Source: Xanthobacteraceae bacterium
GTDB lineage: Bacteria > Pseudomonadota > Alphaproteobacteria > Rhizobiales > Xanthobacteraceae
Direction: 5' to 3'
Assembly (NCBI GenBank): GCA_030037105.1
Contig: JASHRY010000371.1
Coordinates: forward strand, 1-14,355
DNA length: 14,355 bases
A model generated the notes under the pieces. That model did no database searches and was not told the DNA's origin. It saw only the letters and a program-made list of their open reading frames with translations. Shown piece by piece: positions 1 to 5,251 of this stretch (position 1 is the stretch's first letter; the number at the start of each line of letters is the position of its first letter). The translations under genes were made by a program, and so were the position numbers.

Positions 1-140
1 GTATGGTAACGAGGGCCAGATTTTGCCATACTATGACGGTACTTCTATTCCGGTCGGGGGTGGGTTCCATAAGTTTGCGTTAACCCTCCCATTTTAACAC
101 GGCGTTAGGCATATTCGCCGCGGCGCGGCGGCCGTAGCGG

Positions 141-1901
141 GTGATGTCGGGTCACCGTGTCAACACGAGATCGCCAGTGCTTGGTGGTGGGGCGCGCCTG
201 AAAATCTTTGGTCTATCCATGGCGCGCGCCGGCTGTACGTGCGCTCTTGCGGTCTGTGTTCTTCTGCTCGGCTCGAGAATGCTGCAGACCGCAGCCGCCG
301 ACGGCGACACCCGCACCATCTCGCTCCATCACATCCACACCAACGAAGACATCACCGTCACCTACAAGCGCAACGGCCAGTACGACGAGGCCGCGCTGGA
401 GAAGCTCAACTGGTTCCTGCGCGACTGGCGGCGCGGGCAGGAAACCCGCATGGACCCGCACCTCATCGATCTGATTTGGGAGGTGCATCGGGAAACGGGA
501 TCGCATGAGCCGGTCTGGGTCGTGTGCGGCTACCGCTCGCCGGAAACCAACGCCATGCTTCGCCGCCGCAGCCACGGCGTCGCCCGCTTCAGCCAGCACA
601 TTCTCGGCCGGGCGATGGATTTCTTCATTCCCGGCGTGCCGCTCGAAGAACTTCGTGTCATCGGACTACGCCTGCAGCGCGGCGGCGTCGGCTTCTATCC
701 GACCTCGGGCTCGCCTTTCGTGCACATGGATACCGGCGGCGTGCGGCACTGGCCGCGCATGACGCGCGAGCAATTGGTGCGCATCTTCCCGGATGGGCGC
801 ACCGTCCATATCCCGAGCGATGGCCGCCCGCTTCCGGGTTACGCATTGGCGCTCGCCGATATCGAGAAGCGCGGCAGCAGCATGCCCTCAAACATGTCGC
901 TCGAAGCAGCGCGCCGCGTCGGGATCGACGTCGCCGCCGCCCGCGTCGAGCATCGGAGCAAGAACCTGTTGGCGAGGCTGTTCGGCTTCCGCAGACACGA
1001 CGAGGACGAGGATGACGACGCGGACGCGCCGGCAGCGCGCGCAGCGAGCGTACCGACGCCGGCGGCAACCGAGCCACTGCGCAAGCGGGCGAAGGCGGCC
1101 GTCGTCGCGTTCGTCGAACGCGCCGAGGACAAGCTCACGGCCGAGAAGTCGAAACTCGTCCAGGCCGCAGCGAAGGCGCGCGCCATGAGCCGGGCCGGGG
1201 CGGCGGCGGCCGCGGCGCTCACGCCGAGCCAAATCATCGTGGCCCGCGGTTACTGGCAGGGCCCGCCCGATGGCACGACCGCGAGCCGCCCGCCTTCTGC
1301 TTCCGCCAACGCGCTTGCCGCCGTTGCACCACCGCCGCGGAGAGATGATGCGGGCGCCAGTGCCGATACCACCGGCTCCCTCGGCCCATTTCACGACGTT
1401 CGTAACGATCGCGTTCCGATCGAGCTAGCGCTCGCCTATGCGGAACAGGTGGGCCGCGAAGAATCGCCGCGTGCCGTTCTGACCGCCGCGAGAAGCGGCG
1501 CCGCGCAGCCGCGCGCCGCTTTGGTGCGCACGCTCGCCGTGCCAAGCGGCGAGAACGGAATAACGATCGCGGTGAAACGCATCGAGGGGCGGCCGGCCTC
1601 CGCCATTTTCACCGTCGCCAATAAGGCCATCTCGGCCGACGCCGAAGACGTGCGTGTCGACGATCCATGGTTGCGTGCGGTCATGATGTCGCCGAGCGTG
1701 CGCCGCTTCCTCACCGTCACCGCGCTCGGCCGGCGCGACTTCCGGTCCTTGGCGGCGCTCATGGTCAAGCCAACCAATGCGGTGATGATGACATTCTCCG
1801 GCGATCCGCAGCTCGGTCTCACGCCCGACCATTTCAGCGGCAGCGCGATCGTATTCATGTCGACTGTGACCTATCCGACGCATACCGCCGAATTGCGCTA
1901 A
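141..1901 (+). CDS. DUF882 / peptidase M15-like exported protein with long C-terminal extension
   Basis: 586 residues from a GTG at 141, with ATG at 144 equally possible. An N-terminal basic stretch and a hydrophobic segment (about residues 32-48, CTCALAVCVLLLG) ending near AAADGD look like a signal peptide or anchor, so the protein probably acts in the periplasm. Residues about 57-205 are a DUF882 domain (YcbK-like, M15 fold): SLHH near 61, GYRSPETNAMLRRRS at 130-144, then SQHILGRAMD with H153 and D160, and FVHMD with H195. These match the zinc-ligand pattern of M15 peptidases, which suggests a peptidoglycan-directed role. Residues about 280-430 are low complexity: an acidic run (DEDEDDDAD) after basic residues, then Ala/Arg/Pro-rich sequence. 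The last 140 residues form a more ordered-looking region that I do not recognise. DUF882 proteins often end soon after the catalytic domain, so the extension is unusual. No partner gene lies beside it on the same strand. The family call is confident; peptidase activity is inferred. Confidence 0.9.
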   Translation: MMSGHRVNTRSPVLGGGARLKIFGLSMARAGCTCALAVCVLLLGSRMLQTAAADGDTRTISLHHIHTNEDITVTYKRNGQYDEAALEKLNWFLRDWRRGQETRMDPHLIDLIWEVHRETGSHEPVWVVCGYRSPETNAMLRRRSHGVARFSQHILGRAMDFFIPGVPLEELRVIGLRLQRGGVGFYPTSGSPFVHMDTGGVRHWPRMTREQLVRIFPDGRTVHIPSDGRPLPGYALALADIEKRGSSMPSNMSLEAARRVGIDVAAARVEHRSKNLLARLFGFRRHDEDEDDDADAPAARAASVPTPAATEPLRKRAKAAVVAFVERAEDKLTAEKSKLVQAAAKARAMSRAGAAAAAALTPSQIIVARGYWQGPPDGTTASRPPSASANALAAVAPPPRRDDAGASADTTGSLGPFHDVRNDRVPIELALAYAEQVGREESPRAVLTAARSGAAQPRAALVRTLAVPSGENGITIAVKRIEGRPASAIFTVANKAISADAEDVRVDDPWLRAVMMSPSVRRFLTVTALGRRDFRSLAALMVKPTNAVMMTFSGDPQLGLTPDHFSGSAIVFMSTVTYPTHTAELR

Positions 1902-1956
1902 TTCCATCGGTCGTTGCCGGCAGCAATGACGTCGGGCGGCGCGACGCCAAACACCA

Positions 1957-2826
1957 TCAGTGCGCCGAAGCTTCGAGGCTGACGCCCGTCGGCGGCGGGA
2001 TGTCGTCCGGCACGAAGAAGTCCGGCGCCAGGCGTTGCGTCGGATCGACGCGATACCGGTCGAAATCGTCGACGCCGTTTGCGGCCAAAAAACTGTCGTC
2101 GATGAGAAAGCGTCCGGTGATTCCGCGCGCCGGCTTGCAGAACAGGATATAGGCGGCGTCGGCCATGATCTCGGGCTTGCGCGATTGGCGCATCATCGCC
2201 TCGCCTCCGAGCAGGTTCTGCACCGCCGCCGTGGCGATGACCGTGCGCGGCCACAGCGCGTTGACGGCGATCCCCTTGCCGCGAAGCTCGCCGGCGAGCC
2301 CAAGCACGACCAGGCTCATGCCGAACTTGGCCATCGTATAAGCGGTGTGCGCGGCGAACCACTTCTCCTTCATGTCGAGCGGCGGCGAGATCATGAGAAT
2401 GTGCGGGTTCGCCGCCTTCTCGAGATGCGGGATCGCCCATTTCGACACCACGAAGGTGCCGCGCGCGTTGATCTGGTGCATGAGGTCGAAGCGCTTCATG
2501 TCGGTATCGGCGACCGGCGTCAGCGAAATCGCGCTCGCATTGTTGACGACGATGTCGATGCCGCCGAACCGCGCCGCGGTCTTGGCCAGCGCCTCCTTCA
2601 CCATCGCCTCGTCGCGGACGTCGACCACGAGCGGCAAGGCCTTGCCGCCGGCGCGCTCGATCTCTTCGGCGGCGGAGTAGATGGTGCCGGACAGCTTCGG
2701 ATGCGGTTCCACGGTCTTCGCGGCGATAGCGACGTTGGCGCCGTCGCGGGCGGCGCGCAGTCCGAGCGCCAGCCCGATGCCGCGCGAAGCGCCGGTGATG
2801 AACAGGGTCTTTCCGGCAAGAGACAT
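1957..2826 (-). CDS. HSDL2-like short-chain dehydrogenase/reductase
   Basis: 289 residues from the ATG at 2826. An in-frame ATG at 2838 overlaps the upstream stop (ATGA), but only the inner ATG has a purine-rich site (GAGGGCGAGG) directly before it, and MSLAGKTLFITGASRGIG is the usual SDR beginning. The Rossmann glycine motif TGASRGIG is at 11-18, NNAS at 95-98 and the catalytic YTMAK at 163-167 (Y163, K167), with S147 in ISPP. The stretch ISPPLDMK...YTMAKFGMS...VNALWPRT follows the distinctive pattern of human HSDL2 as I remember it, including the 16-residue Ser-Tyr spacing instead of the usual 13. HSDL2's C-terminal SCP2 sterol-carrier domain is absent. It is an NAD(P)-dependent oxidoreductase, and the context with an acyl-CoA isomerase-like gene suggests a lipid or acyl-CoA substrate. 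The substrate is unknown. Translation is probably coupled to the gene upstream. Confidence 0.9.
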   Translation of the reverse strand: MSLAGKTLFITGASRGIGLALGLRAARDGANVAIAAKTVEPHPKLSGTIYSAAEEIERAGGKALPLVVDVRDEAMVKEALAKTAARFGGIDIVVNNASAISLTPVADTDMKRFDLMHQINARGTFVVSKWAIPHLEKAANPHILMISPPLDMKEKWFAAHTAYTMAKFGMSLVVLGLAGELRGKGIAVNALWPRTVIATAAVQNLLGGEAMMRQSRKPEIMADAAYILFCKPARGITGRFLIDDSFLAANGVDDFDRYRVDPTQRLAPDFFVPDDIPPPTGVSLEASAH

Positions 2827-2834
2827 CCTCGCCC

Positions 2835-3542
2835 TCATTTCTTGCGCGCAAGGAAGGCCTGGAATGCCGCCCGCGCCGCGTCGGATTGCAACAGCTCTTT
2901 GAAGTGCTTTCCCTCAATGTCGATCCGCCTGATGGCGTCTTCGCCATGGCCGCGCATCAGCGCGCGCGCCGCCGCCAATGCAACCTGCTCGACCGCGGCG
3001 GCGTCGACTACCGTGTTGACCAGTCCCGCATCCTTTGCCTCAGCGGCGGAGAGCGGGCGGCCCATGACCAGCATCGAAAACGCCCGCGCATAGCCCATGC
3101 GCATCGGTGCGAGCAATGTCGACGCCGCTTCCGGAATGAGCGCGAGCTTCAAGAACGGCGTAGAAAGCGTCGCATCGGCTGCGGCGACGACGTAATCGCA
3201 GTGCAGCAGCATGGTCGTGCCGATGCCGACGGCGACGCCGCCGACAGCGGCGACCAGCGGCTTTTGGCCGCGCGCCAGCGCCTTGAGGAACTCAAACGCG
3301 CGCGGATCAAGGCCGCCGCCTTCGGCCGCTTCGAGAAAATCGGCGATGTCGTTGCCGGCGCAAAATGCGCCAGGCGCGCCAGCGAACATGACGCAGCGGA
3401 TCGCGCTCCTGGAATCGGCTTCACGCAGCGCCCGGGTCATTTCACCATACATCGTCAGCGTCAGCGCGTTCTTCTTCTCCGGACGGTTCATGCGGATGAC
3501 GCGGACGGCACCAGCATCCGTTACGACGACAGGATCGGCCAT
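2835..3542 (-). CDS. enoyl-CoA hydratase/isomerase family protein, Eci2-like
   Basis: 235 residues, full length for a compact crotonase-fold protein. The start is supported by GGGAG five bases before the ATG. The oxyanion-hole elements are visible: AFCAGNDI (59-66) and GGVAVGIGTT (101-110). Both catalytic glutamates of true enoyl-CoA hydratases are missing: the position of rat crotonase Glu144 is T110 and that of Glu164 is F130 (TPF). The protein does keep E138 in LIPEAAST. That is the position of the general base in delta3,delta2-enoyl-CoA isomerases of the Eci2/PECI type, which share the GVAVGI...TPF...PEAAS pattern. It is therefore more likely a double-bond isomerase than a hydratase. Its stop lies inside the start region of the SDR gene downstream, so the two are probably co-translated and may act on the same acyl-CoA. 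Upstream, 48 bp separate it from the ModE-type regulator. The family is certain; the isomerase assignment is inference. Confidence 0.88.
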   Translation of the reverse strand: MADPVVVTDAGAVRVIRMNRPEKKNALTLTMYGEMTRALREADSRSAIRCVMFAGAPGAFCAGNDIADFLEAAEGGGLDPRAFEFLKALARGQKPLVAAVGGVAVGIGTTMLLHCDYVVAAADATLSTPFLKLALIPEAASTLLAPMRMGYARAFSMLVMGRPLSAAEAKDAGLVNTVVDAAAVEQVALAAARALMRGHGEDAIRRIDIEGKHFKELLQSDAARAAFQAFLARKK

Positions 3543-3590
3543 GATTGCTCCCGCTCCACCTCGTCATGCACCGCCGGGCCGCGGCGCGGC

Positions 3591-3950
3591 TCAGCCCGCG
3601 TCCTTGGCGTGGCGAATGAGTTTTCCGATCGCACGGAATTCTCCTCCGGCCGCGGTCCGCGCCTGCACTTCGATGGCGCGATAAAGGCCAACCACCCGTT
3701 CGCCGACGGGAGTGACCACCGCGCCTCCGCCACCGGGGCCGCCGGTCTCCGCGGTCACCACGGGCTCGCACAGCGTGCAATTGAGTTGTTCGACGAGGAG
3801 CCAGGCGCGGCGGTAGGACATTCCGAGCGAGCGCGCCGCCGCGGAGATCGATCCGGTCGCGCGAATCGCCTCCAGAAGCGCGATCTTGCCCGGGCCGATG
3901 CGGTCGCCGGAAGCGAGATCGATACGGATGGAAAGATGCGTGCCGGCCAT
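3591..3950 (-). CDS. ModE-type winged helix-turn-helix regulator (DNA-binding domain only)
   Basis: 119 residues, matching the N-terminal domain of ModE: GKIALLEAIRATGSISAAARSLGMSYRRAWLLVEQLN (21-57) carries the helix-turn-helix, and GGPGGGGAVVTPVGERVVGLY (70-90) is the wing and the following helix. The C-terminal molybdate-binding TOBE/MopI domains of full ModE are absent, so the protein cannot sense molybdate in the classical way. The start ATG at 3950 has only a modest purine stretch (GGGGAAA). Stand-alone ModE-type domains of this kind are frequent next to formate dehydrogenase genes. Here it lies 228 bp downstream of fdsD on the same strand, making it the obvious candidate for control of the fds operon or its own unit. 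The effector is unknown. Confidence 0.88.
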   Translation of the reverse strand: MAGTHLSIRIDLASGDRIGPGKIALLEAIRATGSISAAARSLGMSYRRAWLLVEQLNCTLCEPVVTAETGGPGGGGAVVTPVGERVVGLYRAIEVQARTAAGGEFRAIGKLIRHAKDAG

Positions 3951-4076
3951 GGTCGATTTCCCCGCGTCGTTGCAGTCACGCCGATCATTCGGCCCTCGTC
4001 AAGGGGCATGCGGTCGATCCATAAACAACGGGCATGACGCATACTACGTCGGGTCCTTTGCAATGCGCTCGTCCGC

Positions 4077-4090
4077 CGTTGACATCAACG
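4077..4090. promoter_or_regulatory. dyad CGTTGA-CA-TCAACG, possible operator
   Basis: A perfect inverted repeat with 6-bp arms and a 2-bp centre, about 127 bp upstream of the ModE-type regulator. Its size and symmetry suit a dimeric winged-helix protein, so autoregulation is conceivable. It does not resemble the E. coli ModE operator, and no second copy was seen in front of fdsG. Confidence 0.3.
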
Positions 4091-4111
4091 CGACCGACGG
4101 CCGATGAAGAA

Positions 4112-4129
4112 CCGGCAATCAATCGCCGG
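4112..4129 (-). terminator. weak terminator-like hairpin after fdsD
   Basis: CCGGC and GCCGG arms (5 bp) around the loop AATCAATC. On the minus strand the hairpin is followed by TTCTTC rather than a proper U-tract. It lies about 50 bp downstream of the fdsD stop. The short stem and missing U-run make this a tentative call. Confidence 0.22.
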
Positions 4130-4178
4130 CCCGATCAAGCGTTGTGATTGCCGAATGGATCGAGGGAAAGTGCCCGGT

Positions 4179-4427
4179 TTATTGTAGGCGTCCTTGCTGC
4201 CGGCCCGCTTCGGGCTTGGCTTCCGGTAGACGTTCCAGCGCCAGGCGGACGATCGGATCCAATCCGGCGCCGCCCGCCTTGAGATGCGCAACGATCGCGG
4301 TCCGCATCCGCGGATCCCAGAATTTCCTGATGTGGTCGGCCGTCCCAGCCGCGGCTTTCTCCCGCCCCTGGCTCACGAAGAACCTGCCGATCTGATTGGC
4401 CATGTAGACGAGCTTGTCAGGCGACAT
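4179..4427 (-). CDS. fdsD: formate dehydrogenase subunit delta
   Basis: 82 residues beginning MSPDKLVYMANQIGRFF, followed by DHIRKFWDPRMR (32-43). This is the typical FdsD signature: a short N-terminal helix, then a conserved HIRKFWDPRMR block. FdsD carries no cofactor. In Rhodobacter and Cupriavidus it is needed for full activity and is thought to work with FdhD/FdsC in inserting the molybdenum cofactor. Its start lies inside the end of fdhD (11-nt overlap), so translation is probably coupled; no strong ribosome binding site is visible. It is the last gene of the operon. Confidence 0.95.
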   Translation of the reverse strand: MSPDKLVYMANQIGRFFVSQGREKAAAGTADHIRKFWDPRMRTAIVAHLKAGGAGLDPIVRLALERLPEAKPEAGRQQGRLQ

Positions 4428-5247
4428 TGATCACAGCTTCTTTGCCGGGTTCTTTCCCGATGCGGTGCGGATGGGTGAAGACTTCGAAGCCGTCGCTGCG
4501 CGCGATTGCGACGAGCGTGATGCCGGCGCTGTCCGCCGTGCGCAAAGCGAGTGCGGTCGGCGCCGAGACGGCGACGATGAGCGGCGCGCCGATGGCGGCG
4601 GTCTTCTGCACCATCTCCACCGATACGCGGCTGGTGAGCAGCACCATGCCGCCGTGGCCGGGCACGCGGTCGCGCGCCAGCGCGCCGGCGAGCTTGTCGA
4701 GCGCGTTGTGCCGGCCGACGTCTTCGCGCACGGCGAGGAGGCCGGCGCCCGGCTGCCAAAATGCCGCGGCATGAACCGCTCGGGTTTGCCGGTTGAGCTC
4801 CTGGCGCGGAGCGAGCGCAGCGAGCGCCAGCATGATCTCGTTCGGCGCGAAGGTCGTTCCCTCGCCAACGCGCCGCGCCGGACGCACGGCTTCATCGAGG
4901 CTGTCGATACCGCACAGGCCGCAACCGGTCGGCCCGGCGAGATAACGGCGCCGCTCGCTCAAGGCGGACGCGCGCGGCTCGGCGAGCCACATGCGCAGCT
5001 CGATTCCGGTATCGTGCTCGATGATGTCGAGCTGACGTATGTCCTCCGGCGAGGAAACAAGACCCTCGGTGACGCTGAAGCCGAACGCAAAATCCTCAAG
5101 GTCCTGCGGCGTCGCCATCATGACCGCATAGGAGCCGCCCTCATAGATGAAGGCGATGGCGGTTTCTTCGGGGATGGTGCGCTTGCCGGCGGTTGAACCT
5201 TGATGACGCCAAACCGAGCAGGCGACCGCCTTCGTCGGCTCTCCCAT
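4417..5247 (-). CDS. fdhD: formate dehydrogenase accessory sulfurtransferase FdhD (FdsC)
   Basis: 276 residues from the ATG at 5247. A start 60 bp further upstream is open but would extend into fdsA with non-conserved residues. GGAG seven bases before the inner ATG, overlapping the end of fdsA, supports the shorter form. FdhD moves sulfur from a cysteine desulfurase to the Mo-bis-MGD cofactor, which formate dehydrogenase needs for activity. The diagnostic residues are present: GPTGCGLCGID with C109 and C112 (the CxxC pair), REDVGRHNALDK at 174-185, TSRVSVEMVQK near 205-215, and the C-terminal SDGFEVFTHPHRI. The gap to fdsA is 4 bp and it overlaps fdsD, so it is firmly in the operon, at the position of fdsC in fdsGBACD. 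No oddities seen. Confidence 0.97.
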   Translation of the reverse strand: MGEPTKAVACSVWRHQGSTAGKRTIPEETAIAFIYEGGSYAVMMATPQDLEDFAFGFSVTEGLVSSPEDIRQLDIIEHDTGIELRMWLAEPRASALSERRRYLAGPTGCGLCGIDSLDEAVRPARRVGEGTTFAPNEIMLALAALAPRQELNRQTRAVHAAAFWQPGAGLLAVREDVGRHNALDKLAGALARDRVPGHGGMVLLTSRVSVEMVQKTAAIGAPLIVAVSAPTALALRTADSAGITLVAIARSDGFEVFTHPHRIGKEPGKEAVINVA

Positions 5248-5251
5248 GCCG

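Larger units (their letters stand above)
3951..4178. other. intergenic region between fdsD and the ModE-type gene
   Basis: 228 bp with no convincing gene. It would hold the end of the fds transcript and any promoter of the regulator gene. Two structures are visible and listed separately: a perfect dyad at 4077-4090 and a small GC hairpin at 4112-4129. I did not find a clear -35/-10 pair on the minus strand. Confidence 0.6.

Noticed and set aside
1..31. Inverted repeat GTATGG...CCATAC at the window start
   Set aside because: Only 6-bp arms with a 19-base spacer; too weak to call a terminator or operator.
80..97. CtrA-type box upstream of the DUF882 gene
   Set aside because: TTAA occurs twice but with a 10-base spacer; CtrA sites need TTAA-N7-TTAA.
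1960..4037. Long plus-strand open frames (377 and 383 codons) opposite the SDR, isomerase and regulator genes
   Set aside because: Their translations are Arg/His/Asp/Ala-rich with no family motifs, as expected for frames opposite GC-rich genes; the minus-strand genes have clear catalytic and DNA-binding motifs.
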